From contig NZ_LRPC01000029.1 in the NCBI RefSeq assembly GCF_001592965.1, forward strand, positions 1-64,000: a stretch of 64,000 nt of DNA, read 5' to 3'. Within the stretch, counting starts at the first letter, position 1, and every line of letters begins with the position of its first letter. The stretch is from Roseivirga spongicola (GTDB lineage Bacteria > Bacteroidota > Bacteroidia > Cytophagales > Cyclobacteriaceae). Of this stretch, positions 9,005 through 16,195 are shown in pieces. A program made the position numbers and the translations under genes. The notes beneath the pieces are model-generated. The model did no database searches. It saw only the letters and a list, made by a program, of their open reading frames with translations, and was not told the DNA's origin.

Positions 9005-9807
9005 TGCAACTCAACCTTAAAAACCCGCTGGTATTTTTTGACCTTGAAACTACCGGAATCAACATTGCTCAAGATCGAATCGTAGAACTGGCCTTTTTAA
9101 AGGTGATGCCTAATGGCGAAACGGAGAAGAAAGTGCACTTGGTGAACCCAACCATTCCAATCCCTGAAGAATCTGCCATGATTCACGGCATTAGAGATGA
9201 AGATGTAGCTGATAAACCCACCTTCAAAGAACTAGCAAAAAACCTAGCTAAGTTCCTCGAAGGCTGCGATTTAGGCGGATTCAATATTGTTCGATTTGAC
9301 GTTCCGCTTTTAGTGGAAGAATTTTTAAGAGCTGGGGTAGATTTTGAAGTAAGCCAACGCAAGTTGATCGATGCGCAGAAGGTATTCTTCCTGATGGAAC
9401 AACGCACGCTGACAGCCGCTTATAAGTTCTATTGCGGAAAAGAATTGGAAGGTGCTCATGGTGCTGAAGCCGATAACGATGCCACTTACGAAGTATTCAA
9501 AGCGCAAATTGAGAAATACAATGGCCAAGCGGTGACTGATGCTTCAGGTAGAGACTTGGGTAAAATTGAAAATAACATGGCTTCTATTCATCATTTGGTG
9601 GCCAGTAACATGGTAGATTTGGCGGGAAGAATGGTTTTCAATGACAAAGGCGTTGAAGTATTCAACTTTGGTAAGAACAAAGGCAAACCAGTGGCAGATG
9701 TACTCAAAAGAGAACCAGGTTATTACGACTGGATGATGCAAGGCGACTTCCCTCTGGACACTAAGCGCAAACTGACTCAAATTAAGTTGAGAGGTTTTCA
9801 GATGTAA
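9004..9807 (+). CDS. DnaQ-like 3'-5' exonuclease
   Basis: The 267-aa protein belongs to the DEDDh exonuclease family. Exo I is FFDLETTG (Asp13, Glu15), Exo II is seen in LGGFNIVRFDVPLL, and Exo III is HGAEADNDATYEVF with the His-Asp pair. Family members proofread DNA or degrade single strands or RNA. After the nuclease core (about residues 8-175), the remaining 90 residues form a short domain with FGKNKGKPVADVLKREPGYYDWM, a C-terminal module often seen in Bacteroidota exonucleases of this type. It overlaps the ligase gene by one base and is followed 2 nt later by a secreted protein gene. DnaE further along (37071) has its own fused exonuclease, so this one is probably not the main replicative proofreader. 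Confidence 0.88.
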   Translation: MQLNLKNPLVFFDLETTGINIAQDRIVELAFLKVMPNGETEKKVHLVNPTIPIPEESAMIHGIRDEDVADKPTFKELAKNLAKFLEGCDLGGFNIVRFDVPLLVEEFLRAGVDFEVSQRKLIDAQKVFFLMEQRTLTAAYKFYCGKELEGAHGAEADNDATYEVFKAQIEKYNGQAVTDASGRDLGKIENNMASIHHLVASNMVDLAGRMVFNDKGVEVFNFGKNKGKPVADVLKREPGYYDWMMQGDFPLDTKRKLTQIKLRGFQM

Positions 9808-9809
9808 TT

Positions 9810-10337
9810 ATGAAAAGGTACTTATTTACATTTTTTGCTCTTTTAGTAATGACTGTGCTTTGGAGCAACAACCTCAATGCTCAAACAAAAGAATATAAAT
9901 CCAAGACTGGGAAGTTCAGTTTCAAATACTTTGAAGATTGGAGTATAGAGGAAAGCGATGGAAGAGTAACTATATTTGCTCCAAAAGATGGCTCCAGGGA
10001 TATACACAGGGAGAATTGGGGTATATCTATGGCTCCTGCCAACTATTTAAGTCTTGAAGAATGTTACAAAAAATATATTCTAGATGCATTCCCGGATACT
10101 TTCAACAAGTTTAAGATAATTGATGAAGGTAATGACGACCATAATGGCATTCCCAGTCAATGGATCAAATATTCTTTCCAAGAGAATGATCAAGAAATTT
10201 CGAATCTTACGACTTTGCTGGTCCATAAGGACCAACTCTTTATTCTAATTGGCTATTCGCTCTCCGATGATTTTAATTCAAAATATGCAAAGCTATTTTC
10301 TGATATGATGATCACATTTAGAGTACATAAGGATTAA
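9810..10337 (+). CDS. Small secreted PsbP/DcrB-like protein
   Basis: The 175-aa product has an N-terminal signal peptide (hydrophobic run then NNLNAQ) and a single compact domain: YKSKTGKFSFKYFEDWSIEE, a central WGISMAP strand, IPSQWIKYSF, and a final helix with FSDMMITFRV. The pattern of a short profile of the form K.G.FSF.YP..W and a closing helix recalls the PsbP / DUF1795 fold seen in small periplasmic proteins of many bacteria. No catalytic residues are apparent and no function is known. It is the last gene of the run that starts at 7634. Confidence 0.6.
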   Translation: MKRYLFTFFALLVMTVLWSNNLNAQTKEYKSKTGKFSFKYFEDWSIEESDGRVTIFAPKDGSRDIHRENWGISMAPANYLSLEECYKKYILDAFPDTFNKFKIIDEGNDDHNGIPSQWIKYSFQENDQEISNLTTLLVHKDQLFILIGYSLSDDFNSKYAKLFSDMMITFRVHKD

Positions 10338-10423
10338 CTCAAAAAACCTCATAGTCAACGGTATTTAGGGTGGTCACATTTTCGACTCAATGGCGGTTGC
10401 GGGCTTTCTGGCTTCCAGCCCCC

Positions 10424-10444
10424 GTCTTCGGTCTTCCGTCCTCC
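10424..10444 (+). repeat. Three tandem imperfect heptamers
   Basis: The heptamers GTCTTCG, GTCTTCC and GTCCTCC are contiguous in a GC- and pyrimidine-rich patch between the secreted protein and the exchanger. The patch stands out from the AT-rich surroundings. Confidence 0.5.
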
Positions 10445-10513
10445 CTCTTTGACCCGAACATTAAACATCTCCCTATTCCGTGACCTCTTTGCAGCTTTCC
10501 GTCTAAGGAGCAA

Positions 10514-11458
10514 ATGCTTTCACAAATACTATTAATCCTCCTTGGGTTTGGTTTACTAATTAAAGGAGCAGACTGGTTGGTCTCTGGTGCTACAAAACTT
10601 GCCAAGAAGTATGGCATTTCCGATTTGGCCATTGGCCTCACCATAGTAGCCTTTGGCACTTCGGCCCCTGAGCTAATTGTCAATGCGGTGGCCTCATATC
10701 AAGGCCATGCAGAAATCGTATTTGGCAACATTATAGGTAGCAATAATTTCAACCTGTTTGTTATTCTAGGTATTGTGGGAATCATCTCTCCTATTGCCGT
10801 ACAATCTAGCACCATTTGGAAGGAAATCCCCTTATCATTCATAGCTGCAGGGCTATTACTAATTCTCGCCAATACTTGGTTGTTTGGAAGCACTGCAGAG
10901 ATCAGTAGACTAGAAGCTACAGCATTAATCGCCATTTTTGGTGCTTTCCTATTCTATGTTTTCAAACAGATGAAAACCGATGAGACTACAAGCCATGTTC
11001 AACCAATTGGAAGTTTTAAATGGGTTTGGCTACTAATTTTAGCAGGACTTGCCGGCCTAATTATCGGTGGAAAGCTTGTTGTAGATCAAGCCACGCTCTT
11101 GGCACAAAGTTTTGGAATTAGCGAAAGAGTGATTGGCCTTACCATTGTGGCTGCAGGCACATCTTTACCGGAGTTAGTAACCTCTGTTGTGGCAGCCTTT
11201 AAAAGGAACAGCGATATAGCCATAGGTAACGTTATAGGCTCCAATATTTTCAATATCCTTTTAATCCTTTCAATTAGTGGCCTTATAAGACCAATTCCTT
11301 ATGACCACGCATTTAACCGAGAAATCTACGTCTTATTAATTGGTACAATTTTTCTTTTTACTGCCATGTTTTCGGGAGGAAAGAAGAAACTCGATAGATG
11401 GGAAGCCGCTATACTTCTTATAAGCTTTATCGGCTACTCTGTTTGGCTGATTGGATAA
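10514..11458 (+). CDS. Calcium/sodium antiporter (YrbG-type)
   Basis: The 314-aa integral membrane protein has two inverted alpha-repeats typical of the CaCA exchangers. The first contains AFGTSAPELIVNAVASYQG and GNIIGSNNFNLF (about residues 44-80). The second contains GTSLPELVTSVVAAFK and GNVIGSNIFNILLIL (about residues 215-255). The conserved Glu and Asn residues of both repeats, which hold the cations, are present. It probably exports Ca2+ in exchange for Na+ across the inner membrane. The ATG at 10514 is preceded by a good AAGGAG ribosome site (10505-10510), which fixes the start. There is no obvious -7 box in the upstream gap. Confidence 0.93.
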   Translation: MLSQILLILLGFGLLIKGADWLVSGATKLAKKYGISDLAIGLTIVAFGTSAPELIVNAVASYQGHAEIVFGNIIGSNNFNLFVILGIVGIISPIAVQSSTIWKEIPLSFIAAGLLLILANTWLFGSTAEISRLEATALIAIFGAFLFYVFKQMKTDETTSHVQPIGSFKWVWLLILAGLAGLIIGGKLVVDQATLLAQSFGISERVIGLTIVAAGTSLPELVTSVVAAFKRNSDIAIGNVIGSNIFNILLILSISGLIRPIPYDHAFNREIYVLLIGTIFLFTAMFSGGKKKLDRWEAAILLISFIGYSVWLIG

Positions 11459-11605
11459 AACGACAACCATTCACCTGAGGTAAAATTAAGGCTATTGGGT
11501 ATATCTTCTTAATGATCAATTTGAAGCTATTGTTGAAGTGCTCAAGTGGGGAAACCCTGGAAAGAAACCGAGATATACCTCGCGACAAATCTTGGCGAGA
11601 GACAA

Positions 11606-11731
11606 GCCAACTGATGCTTTATAAAGTTAGAAAGCCTTAGATTTATTGCTTGGTAAAAACTTAAAAAGCACGGATAGCATGCTATATTGGATGGCTAGCG
11701 CTTACTTTTATAAGCGTTAGCATACGTTGGT
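11606..11731 (+). repeat. attC-like imperfect palindrome A
   Basis: The element begins with GCCAAC (11606-11611) and ends with CGTTGGT (11725-11731), complementary outer ends like the R''/R' boxes of attC sites. Just inside the right end is a hairpin with 10 of 11 pairs (11694-11704 GCTAGCGCTTA with 11711-11721). It sits 9 nt upstream of the DUF2971 start. The preceding stretch 11459-11605 has no whole gene; frame 11490-11624 is open without a start codon. Confidence 0.45.
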
Positions 11732-11740
11732 TTTAATTGA

Positions 11741-12436
11741 ATGAAAGAATTAGATAGAAATCAAATTATATGGAGGTATATGAGCTTAGATAAGTTTATA
11801 GACTTTCTCTTGAATAAAAGATTGATTTTTAGTCCAATTGAAATAATGTCTGACCAAAACGAGGTTAGGTGGATTCTAGACACGATAGATGATAGCAATG
11901 AAAATCATCGTGAGGGAGTTGAAAAATTTGTTGAATCTCATTTGAAAAACAACTTTATCAGCTGTTGGACTAAAAATCCCGATGAAAAAATTTCTCTTTG
12001 GAGACATTACCTTGGTAAAGATGGAATTGGAGTCGCAATTCAGTCTACGGTGGATAGCATTTATAAACACGTAAATTGGGATGAAAAATCTTTTTCTATC
12101 CACGAAGTGATCTATAAAAAAGAACTAAAGTTTGAGGATATCGAAAAAGGTCAACTCAACTTTACTAAGAGCATAGCCTATAAAGACGAAGAAGAATTGA
12201 GAATTTTCACCCACTTCAACTTCATGAAATTTGATGAGGAAAAGAGACAACCTGTTTTCTTCAAACCTCCTAATCTTATGTCGATTGAAATTGATTTAGA
12301 AAATTTTATAGATAGTATTATGATTTCACCATTCTGTGCGAATTGGCAAATTGATGTTATCAAGCAATTGACTAAGGAAATTGCCCCAAGTCTTTCCGGA
12401 AAATTCATTACATCAATGATTAAAGAAAAAAACTAA
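11741..12436 (+). CDS. DUF2971 family protein
   Basis: The 231-aa protein matches DUF2971 by its ordered motifs: an opening WRYMSLDKFIDFLLNKRLIFS, a middle FISCWTKNPDEKISLWRHYLGKDGIGVAI, and a late IAYKDEEELRIF near residue 145. The family is widespread in accessory regions and often found near defence or mobile genes, but its biochemical role is not known to me. There is no signal peptide or membrane segment, so it is probably cytoplasmic. The gene is visibly more AT-rich than the exchanger upstream and is bracketed by two attC-like palindromes, which suggests acquisition as a single-gene unit. Confidence 0.85.
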   Translation: MKELDRNQIIWRYMSLDKFIDFLLNKRLIFSPIEIMSDQNEVRWILDTIDDSNENHREGVEKFVESHLKNNFISCWTKNPDEKISLWRHYLGKDGIGVAIQSTVDSIYKHVNWDEKSFSIHEVIYKKELKFEDIEKGQLNFTKSIAYKDEEELRIFTHFNFMKFDEEKRQPVFFKPPNLMSIEIDLENFIDSIMISPFCANWQIDVIKQLTKEIAPSLSGKFITSMIKEKN

Positions 12437-12437
12437 A

Positions 12438-12504
12438 GCCAACAAAACCTATACGCAATAGCACCCTACGGTATGCTACTGCGCATACCCAAACCGTTGT
12501 GAGC
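12438..12504 (+). repeat. attC-like imperfect palindrome B
   Basis: It starts 1 nt after the DUF2971 stop with GCCAAC (12438-12443) and ends with CGTTGTGAGC (12495-12504). The core is a hairpin with 12 of 14 pairs: TATACGCAATAGCA with TGCTACTGCGCATA. The next gene starts 10 nt later. Size and arrangement recall integron attC sites, but no integrase gene is in the window. Confidence 0.5.
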
Positions 12505-12514
12505 AATTACAAAA

Positions 12515-13246
12515 ATGAAAATAATTCAGTACATATTTTTAATCGGACTACTGTCAAGTTGTAAGTCTCATAGCAAAAATGATAGTACTAAATCAACTCA
12601 AAACATTCAAAATTCATCAATTGAAAATCAAGAGAGTATGACCATAGAAGCCCAAATTAAAGTATTTAAGACTTTAGGGTATGAATTCTCTAACGGAGTG
12701 ACTAAAGATTTGATATTACGAGATGTCTATGAAATGACTTGGGAAGAAGAAACGGAGAAGCACCTTGAACAAAACCCTTATTCAGTTTTATATTATTTCT
12801 ATGGCTGGCGAGACTCTCAAGTTGAAGGGTACAACTATACAGATGACTGTATCTGGTTTGACTTAGAATTTTTTGACCATAATTCACAATATAAATGGTT
12901 CATGGAAAGAATGGGAACAATAACACATGGTGAAATTGAATTCTCTGAAATAACAATTGAGACTGATTCTGAAAACTGGGAATGGATTTCTTTCAAAGTG
13001 AACGGGCAACCAAAAAAGTGGAAACTTGAAAAAACTGGATATATAGCCGACCACTTTGTCCAAAGGTTTTCATATCTACCAAAGGAGTTAAATACAAAAG
13101 GTAAATACACATACTACGATAATGGTGGTCAGCAATGGGTAATTGATTATGCTACAGAAAAAGAGCAATCAATCTTTAACGAAAAAACTGGATTGAACAG
13201 AGAATGGTTAGGAGATGGAGATCACTTCAGCGAACCAAGAGATTAA
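12515..13246 (+). CDS. Hypothetical lipoprotein
   Basis: The 243-aa protein starts with a lipoprotein signal peptide (MKIIQYIFLIGLLSSC, lipobox LSSC, Cys16), then a Ser/Asn/Gln-rich linker. The mature domain is rich in aromatic and acidic residues (YNYTDDCIWFDLEFFD, ENWEWISFKVNGQPKKWKL, YYDNGGQQWVIDY). I do not recognise the family. It is AT-rich and lies between attC-like elements B and C with no partner gene, in the same pattern as the DUF2971 gene before it. The lipobox has no Asp at +2 (Lys follows), so outer membrane location is likely. Confidence 0.7.
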   Translation: MKIIQYIFLIGLLSSCKSHSKNDSTKSTQNIQNSSIENQESMTIEAQIKVFKTLGYEFSNGVTKDLILRDVYEMTWEEETEKHLEQNPYSVLYYFYGWRDSQVEGYNYTDDCIWFDLEFFDHNSQYKWFMERMGTITHGEIEFSEITIETDSENWEWISFKVNGQPKKWKLEKTGYIADHFVQRFSYLPKELNTKGKYTYYDNGGQQWVIDYATEKEQSIFNEKTGLNREWLGDGDHFSEPRD

Positions 13247-13253
13247 AAAACTA

Positions 13254-13323
13254 CCTACAACACGGTATATAACAAATAGTGCGTTCGGTGATTCACGAAA
13301 GTTCGGTGCTATTTACTGACACC
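13254..13323 (+). repeat. attC-like palindromic element C (weaker)
   Basis: The stretch starts with CCTACAACACGG, 8 nt after the lipoprotein stop, and contains the arms AAATAGTGC and GGTGCTATTT around a short loop. It resembles elements A and B in place and outline, but no clear right-hand GTTG box is present, so the match is weaker. Confidence 0.3.
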
Positions 13324-13346
13324 GCCAAATCGTTGATTTGGCTTTT
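13324..13346 (+). terminator. Rho-independent terminator
   Basis: A perfect 8-bp stem, GCCAAATC/GATTTGGC, has a 3-nt loop (GTT) and is followed directly by TTTT. It would end transcription of the lipoprotein gene at the edge of the cassette-like island. Confidence 0.65.
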
Positions 13347-13680
13347 AAGAATGAATAAATTAAAAACAAAATAAAACGTTTGACTCAGTGCAAACTTGAG
13401 AGTTTATCGCTTTCTTCTGCCCTACTTACCATACACAAAACCGTTAATCAAACTTCCTACTTCTCGCTCTATTACCTCATCACACTCCTCTCATAGAACT
13501 CTAAAGCCTCAGAATTCAGATCGTCTTTTAGTTAACCCCATTTTACTGTCATTTTATGCCAATGACAGCGGTTATTTTAGTAAGCTGAAAGCCTAAGGAA
13601 CTAATCACTAAGCTGAAAAGTTGGTCAATAAAATCTAAAATACTCATAACTCACATTATCTAAACAACACCTCTACATTC
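13347..13680. other. Intergenic stretch without a credible gene
   Basis: This stretch is AT-rich. A short open frame at 13396-13596 is rich in Ser, Leu and Pro with no recognisable motif, and I do not accept it as a gene. One 8-bp inverted repeat, CTGTCATT (13546-13553) with AATGACAG (13561-13568), could form a hairpin. No -7 box is clear upstream of the hydrolase at 13681. Confidence 0.5.
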
Positions 13681-14622
13681 ATGAACAAAGCACTAAGAAT
13701 TTTAAAGAAGGCCGTACTATGGACTCTCGCTTTTATACTATTGCTCGTTGTTACTGGTTTGGTCTATCTATATGTTCTACCAAAAGGACCAGAAGTAACT
13801 GAGCAAACTGAGTTAAGCACTGGAAAAGGTTCTTTTGTTATGTATGCTTATGAAAACAGTAAGCGAAAATCAATTAGAGTATGGACCTACAAACCAGCAA
13901 ACTGGAAAGACCAAGATAAAATTGTCTTTGTAATGCATGGTGGCGGTAGAAACGCAGATGACTACCGAGATGCCTGGGTTGAATTAGCTGAGGATAACAA
14001 CTTGCTTATTATTGCGCCTGAGTTTGAGAATAAATTCTCCCACCTTACCACTAACGATTATCAAGAGGGCAACCTCTTCACCTTTTTCAAAACGAAAAAC
14101 TCGAAAAGCCAATGGGCATATACGGTAGTTGAAAACATTTTTGACCATATCAAGTCGGTCAATAGCATTACGAACGAGCAGTACGATATTTTCGGTCATT
14201 CAGCTGGCGGGCAGTTCGTTCACCGAATGATCATGCTTATGCCCGAATCGCGAATTGGAACAGCGGTAGCAGCGAACGCTGGTTTTTACAGCTTTCCAGA
14301 TGAAACACTTCAATTTCCTTATGGACTCAAAAATACGGAGGTGAAACTCCAGCCAAACGTCAAACAGGCTTACAATAAAAGACTAGTGGTACTTTTGGGC
14401 GAAATGGATAACGACCCAAGTTTAGGAACCTTTAGAACTACTAAGCTGGCCATGGAGCAAGGAAAGCATAGGCTCGAACGTGGCTCTAACTTTTTCCGTG
14501 CCAATAAGAGCTTGAGCGAAAAGAATGATTGGTCATTCAACTGGTCAATCGACACAGTAAAGAATGTAGGGCACGATTATCGGAAAATGTCTGAAAATTC
14601 AGTGAAGTGGATCAATCACTAA
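13681..14622 (+). CDS. Membrane-anchored alpha/beta hydrolase
   Basis: The 313-aa protein begins with a single hydrophobic helix (about residues 12-33) that acts as an uncleaved anchor or signal peptide. A catalytic alpha/beta hydrolase domain follows, with an oxyanion-side motif VFVMHGGGRNADDYRD, the nucleophile elbow FGHSAGGQF (Ser near residue 179) and a late GHDY His. The layout is close to poly(3-hydroxybutyrate) depolymerase or esterase-type hydrolases of the periplasm. The substrate is unknown. Its last codons form one arm of the downstream terminator. It converges with the M48 protease gene. Confidence 0.82.
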   Translation: MNKALRILKKAVLWTLAFILLLVVTGLVYLYVLPKGPEVTEQTELSTGKGSFVMYAYENSKRKSIRVWTYKPANWKDQDKIVFVMHGGGRNADDYRDAWVELAEDNNLLIIAPEFENKFSHLTTNDYQEGNLFTFFKTKNSKSQWAYTVVENIFDHIKSVNSITNEQYDIFGHSAGGQFVHRMIMLMPESRIGTAVAANAGFYSFPDETLQFPYGLKNTEVKLQPNVKQAYNKRLVVLLGEMDNDPSLGTFRTTKLAMEQGKHRLERGSNFFRANKSLSEKNDWSFNWSIDTVKNVGHDYRKMSENSVKWINH

Positions 14623-14647
14623 AGTTATTCAGTGATTGATCCATTTT
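14608..14647 (+). terminator. Rho-independent terminator overlapping the hydrolase 3' end
   Basis: A perfect 13-bp stem (TGGATCAATCACT, 14608-14620, with 14631-14643) has a 10-nt loop and is followed by TTTT. The left arm encodes the last residues and reaches into the stop codon. Confidence 0.75.
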
Positions 14648-14664
14648 CCAGATCTGAACTTAAT

Positions 14665-15489
14665 TTATCTCATTTTGCTGTTCTGGTAATACTCTACAGC
14701 TTTGGCCATTTGAGCATTGAGATCACTAATTCTTGTTGAGTGAGAAGGGTGAGTAGAAAGAAACTCTGGTGGTGCTCCACCGCCATTGCTAGACATTCTT
14801 TGCCAGAACTTTGGAGCCTCTCTTGGGTCGTAACCAGCAATAGCCATAAAGATCAACCCTAGTTCATCAGCTTCCGACTCATGTTTACGTGAGAAAGCTA
14901 GCATTCCCAACTGAGAGCCTAAGCCAACTGCCTGAAATACCAGTTGCTGAGCCATGGTTGGGTCCTGCCCTAATGCTACAGAGCCTAGCGAAAGCCCTAT
15001 TTGTTGGGCATAGGCTGTGTTCATACGCTCTTGGCCATGTTTTGCCACAGCGTGAGCTACCTCGTGCCCCATTACAACAGCTACTCCAAGTTCATCTTGG
15101 CATACTGGCAAAATACCAGTGTAGAAGGCTACTTTCCCTCCGGGCATAGCCCATGCATTTATCATAGTATCATTCTCGATCAGATTAAACTCCCAATCGA
15201 AACCATCTAAAAGGCTACTCTGGCCATTATTACTCAAATACTCTTCAATAGCATCCTTAATTCTGAACCCCACTCGCCTAACCATGGCGGTTTGTTCTTC
15301 ATTATTAGATATTCTAACCGAATCTATAACATCTCTATAAGCTTCGGCACTCATGGCCACCACCTGCTGGTCTCCAATAAGGCCTGTTAGTTGAGATCTA
15401 CCAGTAATAGGTACTGTAGTACATGCCCAAACGGCAACCGCTGAAAGAAAAATGAGAAGCGCAACGCGCCATTTATATATTGTTTTCAT
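14665..15489 (-). CDS. M48 family zinc metalloprotease lipoprotein
   Basis: The 274-aa protein has a lipoprotein signal peptide (hydrophobic run then VAVWAC), followed by TTVPITGRSQL, which is typical for the start of LoiP/YcaL-type M48 proteases. The zinc site GHEVAHAVAKHGQERMN holds HExxH, and the third ligand Glu lies in SRKHESEADELGL. A late THPSHSTRI motif completes the family pattern. Such enzymes degrade misfolded envelope proteins from the inner face of the outer membrane. It is transcribed alone, convergent with the hydrolase gene and divergent from the FAH-family gene. Confidence 0.92.
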   Translation of the reverse strand: MKTIYKWRVALLIFLSAVAVWACTTVPITGRSQLTGLIGDQQVVAMSAEAYRDVIDSVRISNNEEQTAMVRRVGFRIKDAIEEYLSNNGQSSLLDGFDWEFNLIENDTMINAWAMPGGKVAFYTGILPVCQDELGVAVVMGHEVAHAVAKHGQERMNTAYAQQIGLSLGSVALGQDPTMAQQLVFQAVGLGSQLGMLAFSRKHESEADELGLIFMAIAGYDPREAPKFWQRMSSNGGGAPPEFLSTHPSHSTRISDLNAQMAKAVEYYQNSKMR

Positions 15490-15586
15490 GCTTGTTCTTA
15501 ACTTTATCTTATCAATTGAAACAGAGGTCCGTTGAAATTTGTTGTGAATTTAAGGTCCTTTAAGCTTCCGATACTAAAACTACTCT

Positions 15587-16195
15587 ATGAAAATTATTGC
15601 TATTGGCAGAAATTACGCTGCCCATATTGCCGAACTCAACAATGAGAAACCCGCTCAGCCAGTTGTATTCATGAAGCCAGACACGGCTATTCTTAGAAAC
15701 AACGCACCATTTTACTATCCTGAATTCTCAAAAGACATTCACTTTGAGGTAGAAATCCTCTTAAAAATCAATAGAGAAGGCAAGTATATCGACCAAAAAT
15801 TTGCTCATAAGTACTACGAAGAAATTGGCATTGGAGTAGATTTTACGGCAAGAGATTTGCAAAGTCAGTGTAAAGAAAAGGGCCTACCATGGGAAATTGC
15901 CAAAGGATTTAATGGCTCTGCTCCTATATCGGGATTCAAGCCTAAAACAGCATATGACTTGAATAATTTAAACTTTTCGTTAAAGCAAAATGGTGAACTA
16001 AAGCAAGAAGGAAACACAAGCCTAATGCTCTTTTCTTTCGATGAAATCGTGGCTTACGTTTCGCAGTACTTTACTTTAAAGAAAGGCGATATTATATTCA
16101 CAGGTACACCAGCGGGTGTTGGTTCGGTAGCCATAGGAGATAAATTGGAGGCGTATATTGAAGAAGAAAAACTATTGGAATTTGAGATTAAGTAG
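15587..16195 (+). CDS. Fumarylacetoacetate hydrolase (FAH) family protein
   Basis: The 202-aa protein is a short, single-domain FAH family member: AIGRNYAAHIAE at the start, the metal-site motif HFEVEILLKI, then GVDFTARDLQ, the GLPWEIAKGFNGSAP segment and FTGTPAGVG near the end. Family enzymes cleave or decarboxylate 2-oxo acids or acylpyruvates with a divalent metal. This size class is closest to acylpyruvate hydrolase / oxaloacetate decarboxylase (FAHD1-like). The substrate is not certain. It heads a run of five same-strand genes; the next gene starts inside its last 38 bases. Confidence 0.88.
   Translation: MKIIAIGRNYAAHIAELNNEKPAQPVVFMKPDTAILRNNAPFYYPEFSKDIHFEVEILLKINREGKYIDQKFAHKYYEEIGIGVDFTARDLQSQCKEKGLPWEIAKGFNGSAPISGFKPKTAYDLNNLNFSLKQNGELKQEGNTSLMLFSFDEIVAYVSQYFTLKKGDIIFTGTPAGVGSVAIGDKLEAYIEEEKLLEFEIK

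Noticed and set aside
13396-13596. 66-codon open frame in the gap before the hydrolase
   Set aside because: Ser/Leu/Pro-rich, no motif, no promoter or ribosome site; probably chance.
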